NCBI RefSeq assembly: GCF_030077735.1
Contig: NZ_JASJEU010000019.1
Span: forward strand, 1-64,000
Source of the DNA: Gordonibacter faecis
GTDB taxonomy: Bacteria > Actinomycetota > Coriobacteriia > Coriobacteriales > Eggerthellaceae
Length of the DNA stretch: 64,000 bases
Direction: 5' to 3'
Of this stretch, positions 35,950 through 44,801 are shown piece after piece. Both the position numbers and the translations under genes were made by a program. How positions within the stretch are numbered: the stretch's first letter is position 1; every line of letters starts with the position of its first letter. Below the pieces are notes generated by a model. That model saw nothing but the letters and a program-made list of their open reading frames with translations, was not told the DNA's origin and ran no database searches.

Positions 35950-36528
35950 GTGAACAACGAAACGCGCCGCGCCAAGGAAGACGCGCGGGCTGCACGATCG
36001 AAGGCGCTTATCAAAGAGGCTTTGCTTGCTGTCACACGGGAGCGACCGTTCGCCGAGGTCACCGTGACGGCTCTGTGCGCGCAGGCGGGCGTGGGTCGCC
36101 AGACGTTCTATCGCCACTACAAGAACACCTCCGACGTGCTAGATGAGGCGCTCGACGAAGCGCTGGAGAAGATGCGCAGCGTGATTGAGCAGGTGGACGC
36201 CGCGCCACTGGGTGGGTGCCGGAACTGCTCGGCGACGTTTTGCAGCTTCGTGCGCGAGAACGAGCGCTACCGCAGCCTGTTCATGGACGACGCACTCGCC
36301 GCGCGCATCGTGGAGAAGTTGGTGCCCTCAACATGCGGGGATTATCGGCGCAAACTCACTGGTGCCTGTACGCTCACCGACGAACAGCTGGAGGGCGTCG
36401 TATTCTTCCAGTTAGCCGGCTGCCTAGCCTCCGCCAAGCGCGCCGCCTCCCTCGACCTTGAGCGCTGGGAACGCATACAAAACGCCATCGACCACTACGT
36501 AAAAGGCGGCATCGAGTCACTGGGGTAG
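35950..36528 (+). CDS. TetR family transcriptional regulator
   Basis: The 192-residue protein has an N-terminal TetR helix-turn-helix (AVTRERPFAEVTVTALCAQAGVGRQTFYRHY, about 25-57) and a ligand/dimerisation domain ending SLG. The GTG start follows AGAGGGG with 7-base spacing. It is divergently transcribed from the AEC transporter across a 266-base gap and is its likeliest target. Confidence 0.88.
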   Translation: MNNETRRAKEDARAARSKALIKEALLAVTRERPFAEVTVTALCAQAGVGRQTFYRHYKNTSDVLDEALDEALEKMRSVIEQVDAAPLGGCRNCSATFCSFVRENERYRSLFMDDALAARIVEKLVPSTCGDYRRKLTGACTLTDEQLEGVVFFQLAGCLASAKRAASLDLERWERIQNAIDHYVKGGIESLG

Positions 36529-36573
36529 GGCGCGTCACGTGCGCGTTGTGTGCCTGATGAGGGGAAAGAAGCA

Positions 36574-36599
36574 GAAAGCCCGCCGAGTGGCGGGCTTTC
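36574..36599. terminator. Intrinsic terminator after the TetR gene
   Basis: Perfect 11-bp arms GAAAGCCCGCC and GGCGGGCTTTC around GAGT. It lies between the TetR gene (+) and tRNA-Asp (-) and may serve both. Confidence 0.75.
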
Positions 36600-36610
36600 G
36601 TAGGTTCAAA

Positions 36611-36687
<77 letters not shown>

Positions 36688-36783
36688 GTGCTTCAGCAGC
36701 GCGGATTATTCTACCGGGTGTCGGCCCCGCGCGCAATAGGTAATTTAAGAAAAACGATAACGTATTTCACAATAAGTAGCGAA

Positions 36784-36807
36784 CGAATGTTTCACGTGAA
36801 ACATTCG
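36784..36807. promoter_or_regulatory. parS centromere site (ParB binding), copy 1
   Basis: The 16-bp core TGTTTCACGTGAAACA (36788-36803) is the bacterial parS consensus. It is embedded in a 24-bp perfect palindrome with CGAA..TTCG ends. It is intergenic between tRNA-Asp and the MarR gene. Confidence 0.85.
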
Positions 36808-36922
36808 AGAGCGGCACCAGGGTTGGTGGGAGTGCTTTCGCGCGGGCCATTTGACCGTGCGCCGTCTTGCTCATGCACGTTCTGTGAGGAGATAAACATT
36901 TCAGAATCTAAAATATTCGCTG

Positions 36923-36943
36923 TGCTATAGTTTAGCAGCTAAA
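36923..36943 (+). promoter_or_regulatory. Promoter and operator of the MarR-ABC operon
   Basis: An extended -10 (TGC TATAGT, 36923-36931) overlaps the palindrome TTTAGC A GCTAAA (36931-36943), 37 bases before the MarR start. This is the geometry of MarR autorepression. Confidence 0.55.
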
Positions 36944-36979
36944 TTGTAACGAAGAGAAAACACAACCGAAGGAGGAGGC

Positions 36980-37489
36980 ATGGAGGATTCCTTCGCGGAG
37001 TTAATGCGCGAGTTGTACCTGCTCATGGAGCGCATGCGGCGCTCGCGTGTGGCACCCACGCCCGAGGGCGTGACACCCCTTGAGGCGCGCACGATGATTG
37101 CCGTGGACGAGATGGGTCGTCATGGCGAGACGCGCCCCGGCCGTATCGCCGAGTTCGCGCATACGACACCGAGCGCGCTCTCGCAGGCGTTCAAGTCGTT
37201 GGAAGAAAAGGGCCTCATTGAGCGCCACCGCTCAGAGGGCGATTGCCGCGGCGTCACGGTCACGCTCACGCCGGAAGGGGAGCGCTTCGCGGCCGAAGGG
37301 CGGCGGCTGCACAGCGAACACATGAAAGAAGTCATGGCCTACGTGGGCGAAGAGGATGTGCGGCATCTCGTTCGCATTCTGCGTAAGATTGTCGACTTCC
37401 ACGACAACGCCGCCAGTGCTGCGCCTGGCGACGCCGCGCCCGCCGACGCCACCCCGAACCCCGAAGGAGGTGAGGCGCCGTGCGCATAG
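36980..37489 (+). CDS. MarR family transcriptional regulator
   Basis: The 169-residue protein has a winged helix region (RIAEFAHTTPSALSQAFKSLEEKGLIERHRSEGDCR split at about 55-88, with the wing GVTVTLTPEGERF). GAAGGAGGAGGC precedes the ATG. It overlaps the first ABC exporter gene by 10 bases, so it probably represses its own operon and responds to a transported compound. Confidence 0.9.
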   Translation: MEDSFAELMRELYLLMERMRRSRVAPTPEGVTPLEARTMIAVDEMGRHGETRPGRIAEFAHTTPSALSQAFKSLEEKGLIERHRSEGDCRGVTVTLTPEGERFAAEGRRLHSEHMKEVMAYVGEEDVRHLVRILRKIVDFHDNAASAAPGDAAPADATPNPEGGEAPCA

Positions 37490-39642
37490 TTCGCTACCTT
37501 AAAAACTCCAAGATAGCGGTGGTCCTTATCGTGTGCCTGCTCATTGTGCAGGCGTTCACCGATCTGGCGCTGCCGAACTACACGTCGAAGATCGTTGACG
37601 TGGGCATTCAGCAGTCGGGCGTCGAACACGCCGCCACCGAAGAGATGACGGCCAAAACGCACGACCTCATTGCTATGATGCTGCCCGCGCAGGACGAGCA
37701 AACCTTCCGCGACGCCTACACCGAAACGGATAACGGCACCTACAAGCTGAACGCCCAGGGCGAAAAGGAGCAGGACGAACTCGACCGCATGGTGGCCATG
37801 CCGCTTGTGGCCATTCACTACTCCCATCAGATTCCCGACCTCGATCTTGACCAGGTGATGCAGGCCTACCAGGCGGGCGCGGTGCAAAAGCAGGACATTC
37901 TCGACATGCTGGACAAGGCGAAAGAGCAGATGGGGGACATGGGTGACTCCATCATCCAGCAGCAAGCCATCGCCGCTGCCAAGGCCGAGTACGAGCAGCT
38001 TGGCTACAACCTGTCTGACCTGCAAATGTCATACCTCGTGCGCATTGGCCTGACCATGCTGGGGCTTGCGGCCCTCGGTATGGTGGTAGCCGTGCTGGTG
38101 GGCTTCCTCGCTTCGCGCACGGCGGCGAAGGTGGGCGCCACGCTGCGCGGCAAGCTATTCCGGCGCGTGGTGTCGTTCTCCGACGCAGAGGTGCAAAGCT
38201 TCTCGGCCGCCTCGCTCATCACGCGCGGCACAAACGACATTCAGCAAATTCAGATGGTCACCGTCATGCTGCTGCGCATGGTGCTGTACTCGCCGATTCT
38301 GGCCATCGGCGGCATCATCATGGTGTCGCGCACAAACCTGGCCATGAGCTGGATCATTGTGCTGGCTGTGGTCATCATCTTTGTGCTCATTATGATTCTT
38401 ATGCGCGTGGCCATGCCGAAGTTCAAGATGATGCAGAAGCTCATCGACAAGGTGAACCTTGTGTCGCGCGAAATTCTCACGGGTCTTCCCGTCATCCGCG
38501 CGTTCGACCGCCAGCCCTACGAAGAGCAGCGCTTTGACGACGCCTCCACGCACCTCATGAAAACGCAGCTGTTCACCAACCGTGTGATGACGTTCATGAT
38601 GCCGCTGATGATGCTTATCATGAACGGCGTGAGCGTGCTCATTGTGTGGGTGGGTGGCCACTACATCGACACGGGCGCCATCCAAACGGGCGACCTCATT
38701 GCGTTCATCACCTACGCCATGGTTATTATCATGAGCTTCCTCATGATTGGCATGATTTCCATCATGCTGCCGCGCGCCGACGTGGCGGCCCAGCGCGTGA
38801 ACGAGGTGCTGGAAACCGAGCCCACCATCTGCGACCCCGCGCCCGCTGCGGCGCGCGACGCCGAACTGGAGGCGCGCACGGGCGGCGCTACCATCGCGTT
38901 CAACAACGTCAGCTTCAAGTACGGCGACTCGAAGGAGTGCGTGCTGGAAGACCTCGACTTCACGTGTGAGCCGGGGCAGACTACGGCCCTCATTGGCTCG
39001 ACAGGTTCCGGCAAATCCACGGTGATCAAGCTGATTGAGCGCTTCTATGACGTGACCTGCGGCTCCATTACGCTTGACGGCGTGGATATTCGCGAGCTGT
39101 CCCAGGAGGCGCTGCGCGCGCAACTGGGTTACGTGCCGCAGAAGGCCTTCCTGTTCAGCGGCACCATTGAGTCGAACATCGCGTACTCAAACGAAGACAT
39201 GCCGGACGAGCGCGTACGCACCGCGGCCGAAATTGCCCAGGCAGCCGACTTTATTGCCTCGAAGGAGGAAGGCTTCGCCTCTCCCGTGTCGCAGGGCGGC
39301 ACGAACGTGTCGGGTGGCCAGCGCCAGCGCCTCGCCATTGCCCGCGCGCTTGCCACCGACGCGCGCGCCTACCTGTTCGACGACAGTTTCTCGGCGCTCG
39401 ACTACAAGACCGACGCGGCCCTGCGCCAGGATTTGCACACGCGCCTCGGCGGCAAGACGGTTGTCATTGTGGCGCAGCGCATTTCCACCATTCTGCACGC
39501 CGACAAGATTGTGGTGCTGGACGACGGCCGCATTGTGGGCCAGGGCACGCACGAGGAACTGCTGCACACCTGCGAGGAATATCGGGAGATTGCGATGTCC
39601 CAGCTCTCGGAAGAGGAACTGAACGGGGGTGAGGCGAAATGA
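37480..39642 (+). CDS. Heterodimeric ABC exporter subunit with degenerate ATPase site
   Basis: The 720-residue fused permease/ATPase begins at GTG after GAAGGAGG. A loop of about 140 residues separates the first two membrane helices (about 35-175), longer than usual. The ATPase has Walker A GSTGSGKST, signature VSGGQRQR and Walker B AYLFDDSFSALD, where Asp replaces the catalytic Glu. This is the degenerate-site pattern of heterodimers such as TM287/288. It probably pairs with the following ABC protein to export drugs or peptides. Confidence 0.9.
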   Translation: MRIVRYLKNSKIAVVLIVCLLIVQAFTDLALPNYTSKIVDVGIQQSGVEHAATEEMTAKTHDLIAMMLPAQDEQTFRDAYTETDNGTYKLNAQGEKEQDELDRMVAMPLVAIHYSHQIPDLDLDQVMQAYQAGAVQKQDILDMLDKAKEQMGDMGDSIIQQQAIAAAKAEYEQLGYNLSDLQMSYLVRIGLTMLGLAALGMVVAVLVGFLASRTAAKVGATLRGKLFRRVVSFSDAEVQSFSAASLITRGTNDIQQIQMVTVMLLRMVLYSPILAIGGIIMVSRTNLAMSWIIVLAVVIIFVLIMILMRVAMPKFKMMQKLIDKVNLVSREILTGLPVIRAFDRQPYEEQRFDDASTHLMKTQLFTNRVMTFMMPLMMLIMNGVSVLIVWVGGHYIDTGAIQTGDLIAFITYAMVIIMSFLMIGMISIMLPRADVAAQRVNEVLETEPTICDPAPAAARDAELEARTGGATIAFNNVSFKYGDSKECVLEDLDFTCEPGQTTALIGSTGSGKSTVIKLIERFYDVTCGSITLDGVDIRELSQEALRAQLGYVPQKAFLFSGTIESNIAYSNEDMPDERVRTAAEIAQAADFIASKEEGFASPVSQGGTNVSGGQRQRLAIARALATDARAYLFDDSFSALDYKTDAALRQDLHTRLGGKTVVIVAQRISTILHADKIVVLDDGRIVGQGTHEELLHTCEEYREIAMSQLSEEELNGGEAK

Positions 39643-41534
39643 GCGCGCAGAATCAACCAGCCGCTACGGCTGCAACCCGCCGCCCGCCGCGCCGCGGCCC
39701 TATGGGAGGTCACGGACACGGGCCCGGCCACGGCATGATGCCTGGTGAGAAGGCCAAAGACTTCAAGGGCACGCTGAAAAAGATGATCGCCTTCATGGGC
39801 CGCTTCAAGGTGGCTATTGCCGTGGTGCTTGTGTTCGCCATCGGCTCGACTATCTTCAACATTGTGGGTCCGAAGGTGCTCTCCACAGCCACGACCGAGC
39901 TGTTCAACGGCATTGTGGCGAAAATTGACGGCACGGGCGGCATCAACTTCGACGCCATCGCGCAGATCCTGCTGTTCACGCTTGGGCTGTATGGCCTGTC
40001 GGCGGCCTGCTCGTTTGTGCAGGGCTGGATCATGTCGTCGGTATCGCAGCGCACGAGCTACCAGCTGCGCAAGAGCATCGCCGAGAAAATCGACCGCATG
40101 CCCATGGGCTATTTCGAGCGCAACTCCACCGGTGACGTGCTTTCGCGCATCACCAACGATGTGGACACGCTCGGGCAAAGCCTGAACCAGGGTATCACGC
40201 AGCTCATCACGTCGGTGACCACCATCATTGGTGTGCTCATCATGATGCTGTCCATCAACCCGCTGATGACCCTGGTCACGGTGGTTATTCTGCCCATCTC
40301 CATCGTGCTGATTATGGTGGTGGTGAAGCGCTCGCAGAAGTTCTTCGTCGCACAGCAAAACACGCTCGGCGAGATAAACGGCCTGGTGGAAGAGACGTTC
40401 TCGGGCCACGCCATCGTGAAGGCGTTCAACCGCGAAGACGGTACGGTGGACAACTTCAACGAGACGAACGCGCGCTTGTACAACTCGGCGTGGAAGAGCC
40501 AGTTTGTCAGCGGTCTCATGCAGCCCATCATGAACTTTGTGGGTAACCTGGGCTACGTGGCCGTGGCCATCACCGGCAGCTTCCTGGCCGTGCAGGGCGT
40601 TATCACCGTGGGCGACATCCAGGCGTTCATCCAGTACGTGAAGAACTTCACGCAGCCCATCACGCAGCTCACGCAGGTGTCGAACGTGCTGCAGCAGATG
40701 GCCGCCGCGGCTGAGCGCATCTTCGAGTTCTTGGATGAGCCCGAGGAAGAGCCTGATCACGCGACTGTGAAGACATCTGAGGTGGAGTGCAAGGTGGAGT
40801 TCGACCACGTGCACTTCGGCTACGACCCCGAGCGCCCCGTCATCAAGGACTTCTCGGCGAAGGTGACCGAGGGTCAGACGGTTGCGCTGGTGGGTCCCAC
40901 GGGTGCCGGCAAAACCACCATGGTGAAGTTGCTCATGCGCTTCTACGATGTGCAGTCGGGTGCTATTCGTGTGGGCGGCCATGACGTGCGCGACTTCGCG
41001 CGCGACGACTTGCGCAGCCTGTTCGGCATGGTGCTGCAGGATACGTGGCTGTTCCACGGCACTATTCGCGACAACATTCGCTACGGCAAGCTGGATGCCA
41101 CCGATGAGGAAGTGGAAGCGGCGGCGAAGGCGGCCTACGTGCACCACTTCATCCAGACGCTGCCGGGCGGCTACGACAGCGAGATCAACGAGGATGCGAG
41201 CAACATCAGCCAAGGTCAGCGCCAGCTGCTCACCATCGCGCGCGCCATTTTGGCCGACCGCCGCATGCTTATTCTGGATGAGGCCACCAGCTCGGTGGAT
41301 ACGCGCACCGAAGAGCGCATCCAGAAGGCCATGGACAACCTCATGGCTGGCCGCACGTCGTTTGTGATTGCGCACCGCCTGTCCACCATCAAAAATGCCG
41401 ATTTGATTCTGGTCATTCGTGACGGCGACATCGTGGAGCAGGGCACGCATGAACAACTGCTTGAACTTGGCGGTTTCTACGCGGAGTTGTATAATTCTCA
41501 GTTCGCGGAGACAATAGACGAGGTGGAAGACTAG
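39639..41534 (+). CDS. Heterodimeric ABC exporter subunit with consensus catalytic Glu
   Basis: The 631-residue fused permease/ATPase overlaps its partner gene (ATGA). After a Pro/Gly/His-rich N-terminus there are six membrane helices, and an ATPase with Walker A GPTGAGKTT, signature ISQGQRQL (Gln for the second Gly-type position) and canonical Walker B MLILDEATSSVD. Its Walker B with the partner's intact signature would form the one active site. Confidence 0.9.
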   Translation: MSAQNQPAATAATRRPPRRGPMGGHGHGPGHGMMPGEKAKDFKGTLKKMIAFMGRFKVAIAVVLVFAIGSTIFNIVGPKVLSTATTELFNGIVAKIDGTGGINFDAIAQILLFTLGLYGLSAACSFVQGWIMSSVSQRTSYQLRKSIAEKIDRMPMGYFERNSTGDVLSRITNDVDTLGQSLNQGITQLITSVTTIIGVLIMMLSINPLMTLVTVVILPISIVLIMVVVKRSQKFFVAQQNTLGEINGLVEETFSGHAIVKAFNREDGTVDNFNETNARLYNSAWKSQFVSGLMQPIMNFVGNLGYVAVAITGSFLAVQGVITVGDIQAFIQYVKNFTQPITQLTQVSNVLQQMAAAAERIFEFLDEPEEEPDHATVKTSEVECKVEFDHVHFGYDPERPVIKDFSAKVTEGQTVALVGPTGAGKTTMVKLLMRFYDVQSGAIRVGGHDVRDFARDDLRSLFGMVLQDTWLFHGTIRDNIRYGKLDATDEEVEAAAKAAYVHHFIQTLPGGYDSEINEDASNISQGQRQLLTIARAILADRRMLILDEATSSVDTRTEERIQKAMDNLMAGRTSFVIAHRLSTIKNADLILVIRDGDIVEQGTHEQLLELGGFYAELYNSQFAETIDEVED

Positions 41535-41581
41535 CGCACAGGGGGTGCGCCGCCTTCCGCCCGATCAGGATGAGGTGGCGC

Positions 41582-42301
41582 ATGTCCCAGACGGAAGCCG
41601 AGCATGCAAGCGAACTTACGCGAGCCGCGTCCGACACCCGGGCGCGGCTCGCCGTGTTTGACTTCGACGGCACGTCCATCGATGGCAACTCGCCCGTGCT
41701 GCTGGTGCGCCACCTCGCGCGCCGCGGCATGCTGAAAAAACGCGTGATTTTCCGCATCCTGTTGTGGGCGGCGGCCTATAAGCTGCGGCTGCCGCAGAAC
41801 GAGAGTTGGGTGCGCTCGCTGGTGTTCACGGCGTTTGAGGGCAAGTCGGTTGACGAGGTTGACCGTTTCCTGGCTGACTTCTACGACGAACGCATTGCGC
41901 TTCTGTTCCGTCCGTCGGCCGACGAGGCCATGCGCGCGCACGATGCGGCTGGTCACACGGTGGTGGTGATTTCCGCCACGTTCGAGCCCATCATCCTGCG
42001 CGCGATGGAGCACCATCCCTTCAAGCATCAGATATCCACGCGTATGCGTTCCACGCCGGAGGGTACCTATACCTGTGAGGTGGAGGGGCGACCAGTTGAG
42101 GGCGAAGAGAAGCTGGCGGCGGTGCGCCGCTTTGGCGATGAGCACTTCGGCGCGGGGAACTGGGTGTTGGACAGCGCGTATGGCGACCACCACTCCGATC
42201 GCGCGGTGCTGGCGGCGGCGGAGCATGCGTTTGCGGTGAATCCCGATAGGCCGTTGGCGCGGACGGCGCGGGAATGTTCCTGGGAGATACTCAATTGGTA
42301 G
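41582..42301 (+). CDS. HAD superfamily hydrolase (subfamily IB, SerB-like)
   Basis: The 239-residue protein has motif I FDFDGTSIDGNSP (about 27-39), motif II VVVISATFEPI and motif III/IV around DSAYGDHHSD. This fits the IB phosphatases that include phosphoserine phosphatase and lipid-phosphate phosphatases. AGGTGG precedes the ATG. It lies 47 bases after the ABC genes and may be co-transcribed. The substrate is unknown. Confidence 0.85.
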   Translation: MSQTEAEHASELTRAASDTRARLAVFDFDGTSIDGNSPVLLVRHLARRGMLKKRVIFRILLWAAAYKLRLPQNESWVRSLVFTAFEGKSVDEVDRFLADFYDERIALLFRPSADEAMRAHDAAGHTVVVISATFEPIILRAMEHHPFKHQISTRMRSTPEGTYTCEVEGRPVEGEEKLAAVRRFGDEHFGAGNWVLDSAYGDHHSDRAVLAAAEHAFAVNPDRPLARTARECSWEILNW

Positions 42302-42326
42302 ACCTTCGCCGTTTGACCTGCGGGGC

Positions 42327-42413
42327 GGGAGAGTATGGGCTGGTGCCCAGTCGCTCAGACAGTCCTCGCTGCGCTGCGGAACTCGCTTGGTGGACACCAG
42401 CCCATACTCTCCC
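42327..42413. repeat. Long stem-loop with perfect 19-bp arms
   Basis: Left arm GGGAGAGTATGGGCTGGTG (42327-42345) pairs exactly with 42395-42413 across a 49-base loop. It could be a terminator-like or mobile palindromic element; there is no T-tract. Confidence 0.75.
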
Positions 42414-42460
42414 TCGCCTTTGTTGAATTGGCGAAGGCAACCGTCTCGCTGTGGGGGGAT

Positions 42461-42482
42461 AAGTGTGACGCGCTTCGCGCTA
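42461..42482 (+). repeat. Dispersed REP-like palindromic element, copy B
   Basis: AAGTGTGACGCGCT then TCGCGCTA, matching copies A and C with two bases missing in the centre. Confidence 0.6.
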
Positions 42483-42659
42483 CCTATTACGTTTTTTGCC
42501 CACTGGCGGGCTCTTCTCTTCGGGTTTCGGGGGTGTGACGTTTTGGGTATTTTTCTTGCTTGCGTGTGTGTTGTTGGGTTCCTCCGGTAAAATGCGACTT
42601 GAACATATACATTTGCACACGCGGCATGTGAATAGCAACGGAAAGAAGGAGGTGGGTTC

Positions 42660-44249
42660 ATGTTCGAGAACGCTGATGTGAACAGCTCACCAAGCCAGAA
42701 TGACGAGCACGATAACAACTCATCTGCTGAGTACTTGCGCCGCGCCTCTCAGGCGTGCGCTGCGGGGGACGCGGTGCTGGGGATGCATTTGTACCTGGCC
42801 GCGTTTGAGAAGGGTGCGCATGGCACCTATGCTCCTGATGACGAGGCAGTTGACGGGTTGCGGCAGGCGTGGGCTTTGGCGTGTACGCTCAAGGAACGCT
42901 CGCTGGCCGAGTACATATTTGAGAAGTTGGAGCCCTTCCTGGCGGCCGACGAGGTAGCAGCTTGCGCCGAGCAGTTGCAGCGCCTGGCGCTGGATAAGTT
43001 GGAAGAGTTCGGCCTTACGCGCGAAGACCTGGAGGACATGACGGACATGATCTCCCAAGACTTCTTGGGCATTGAGGCACCGCGCCTCATGAAGGTGGAG
43101 CATGTGACGCTGCCGCGCGCGGGCGCAAAGCCTGCCGCCGCTCTGGCAACGAAGAAACAGGAAAAGGACGACGCGTCGGATGAGTCTTCCACCGATGCGT
43201 CTGCAACCGATGCCTCTCAGGAACCGAAGAATCCCATCGATACCTTGGCCGAACGCGCCGCTGAACTGGCGCGCGCCGTGCAGGAGGCGGCGGGAGATGA
43301 CGCTGACGCGCACGCGGTAGTTTCCTCGATGGAGCGCATTTCCTATGCGGATATTGTCGGCTACAACGACACGGTGGCGCTCATGCGCGACTTTGGCGTG
43401 GGCATGCAGGATGACCCGGAGTTCCAAAGCCTCGTGTCGCTGCTGAACGCGCGTCACGGGCTGGATCGCATGCCGGCGGCCGATGCTATCTTGTTCCGCT
43501 CGCCCGCGCGCGAGGACGCGAATCGCTTCATGGCGGCCACACTCGGTGAGCTGGGCTTGCCTGCCATTCGCATGCGCATGGAGGAAAACCTCCAGGGCAT
43601 GCCCGTGCTGTGCGTCATGGCGCAAGCCGACAGCCAGCCGCTTCTCAACGCCGCGCGCAACTCCTTTGAGGGGCCGGGCGTGCTGATGATTGAGGATTTG
43701 GACATGTGGGCATCGCCGATGGCTGAGATGGGTGACGATTACGGCTTCGTCTTCGCCAGCCTGTCGCGCGGGGCGCGTGAGGCCATCGGGCTCATCCGCT
43801 CGGCGGTGGAAAGCCCCGACGTGTTTGTGCTGGCCACGGCTGCGGAAGACAGTGAAATTGACCCGTTCTTCTACGACTTGTTGGAGCCGCTGTCCATCGT
43901 GGATATCGACTATCCCACGCCGGAAGAGCGCATTGACATTTGGATGGAAATTGCGCGTGAGCATCCGTCGCTGCGCAGCGTGAACCGCGCCGATCTGGTG
44001 CGCTATTCGTCCGGCATGCCGCGCTTCGACATTTACATGGCGGCGCGCGAGGCCATTGAGGACGCCTACAAGGCCAGCCTGGTGGCCCGGCGCTATCTGC
44101 CGGTGACATCTGACAACCTGTTCGAGAAACTGGCGGCCTACCAGCCGCTCGACTCGAAGGAATACCGCGAGTTGGAGGACGCCGTGGTGCGTGACTTCCG
44201 CCGCGATTTGGAGCATCTCGACGATTTGCTGAAGGGAACCGAGGAGTAA
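42660..44249 (+). CDS. Degenerate AAA-like protein lacking Walker A
   Basis: The 529-residue protein has a helical, Sel1/TPR-like N-terminus (about 20-130), an acidic Ser/Asp/Ala linker (about 160-200) and a C-terminal region laid out like an AAA domain: ISYADIVGYNDTV near its start, GVLMIEDLDMW at the Walker B place, and a lid-like helical end. At the Walker A position the sequence reads RSPAREDANRF, with no GxxGxGK, so ATP hydrolysis is unlikely. A regulatory or scaffold role is inferred. The Rrf2 gene starts 3 bases later. Confidence 0.6.
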   Translation: MFENADVNSSPSQNDEHDNNSSAEYLRRASQACAAGDAVLGMHLYLAAFEKGAHGTYAPDDEAVDGLRQAWALACTLKERSLAEYIFEKLEPFLAADEVAACAEQLQRLALDKLEEFGLTREDLEDMTDMISQDFLGIEAPRLMKVEHVTLPRAGAKPAAALATKKQEKDDASDESSTDASATDASQEPKNPIDTLAERAAELARAVQEAAGDDADAHAVVSSMERISYADIVGYNDTVALMRDFGVGMQDDPEFQSLVSLLNARHGLDRMPAADAILFRSPAREDANRFMAATLGELGLPAIRMRMEENLQGMPVLCVMAQADSQPLLNAARNSFEGPGVLMIEDLDMWASPMAEMGDDYGFVFASLSRGAREAIGLIRSAVESPDVFVLATAAEDSEIDPFFYDLLEPLSIVDIDYPTPEERIDIWMEIAREHPSLRSVNRADLVRYSSGMPRFDIYMAAREAIEDAYKASLVARRYLPVTSDNLFEKLAAYQPLDSKEYRELEDAVVRDFRRDLEHLDDLLKGTEE

Positions 44250-44252
44250 CAC

Positions 44253-44801
44253 ATGGATATTACGCGACGCTGCGATTACGCCTGCCGCATTCTCAGGGCC
44301 GCCTACAAAAGCGGCGATGCCTACGTGTCTGTTTCGGACATCGCTGAAGACGAGGGCATTCCGTATGCTTTTGCGCGTAGTATCCAGCATGACCTGGTGA
44401 AAGCCGGGCTCATTAAGACGGTGCGCGGCGCTCATGGCGGGCTGGTGCTCGATTGCGACCCGGTGAAGGTGACCATCCTTGAGGTTCTGGAAGCTATTCA
44501 GGGGCCGGTAAGTGTCTCGTTGTGCTCGCTGGAGCCCGAGTATTGCGAGAAGCAACCCGAATGCGCTTACAACAAGGTGTGGCAGGGGGCCGACCGCCTG
44601 TTGAACGGGTACTTTGCGTCCATCACGCTGGAAGATTTGTTTAACCAGGGTGCGGATCATCCGGCAGTGGCGTCGGCTATGGCATCTGGCAAGGCGCCCA
44701 TGGCGGGTGAGGGCGAGGCCGCTGCGGACGGGTTGCGCGCGAGTGCGTGCTCGTGCGCGCGGGCGGCCAGCGCCGCGTCGTGTTCGAGTTCATGCCTTTG
44801 A
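44253..44801 (+). CDS. Rrf2 family transcriptional regulator
   Basis: The 182-residue protein has the N-terminal Rrf2 winged helix (ITRRCDYACRILRAA, IAEDEGIPYAFARSIQHDLVKAGLI, GAHGGLVL) and three cysteines at about 88-101 (CSLEPEYCEKQPEC) suited to an Fe-S cluster, as in IscR-type redox sensors. A second Cys/Ser-rich tail ends the protein. Its stop codon overlaps the glycosylase start (TGATG). Targets unknown. Confidence 0.88.
   Translation: MDITRRCDYACRILRAAYKSGDAYVSVSDIAEDEGIPYAFARSIQHDLVKAGLIKTVRGAHGGLVLDCDPVKVTILEVLEAIQGPVSVSLCSLEPEYCEKQPECAYNKVWQGADRLLNGYFASITLEDLFNQGADHPAVASAMASGKAPMAGEGEAAADGLRASACSCARAASAASCSSSCL

Larger units (their letters stand above)
42302..42659. other. Intergenic region with nested stem-loop and REP-like copy B
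   Basis: This 358-base gap holds an outer inverted pair CCTTCGCC (42303-42310)/GGCGAAGG (42430-42437), an inner perfect 19-bp stem (42327-42345 with 42395-42413), and the dispersed repeat at 42461-42482. No gene is seen. AAAGAAGGAGGTGG near the end is the ribosome-binding site of the next gene. Confidence 0.65.

Noticed and set aside
39402..41456. Long minus-strand frame opposite the second ABC exporter gene
   Set aside because: His/Arg-rich antisense translation; the + strand has intact ABC motifs.
42720..44660. 646-codon minus-strand frame opposite the AAA-like and Rrf2 genes
   Set aside because: Same kind of high-G+C antisense artefact; the + strand genes have ribosome-binding sites and tight operon spacing.
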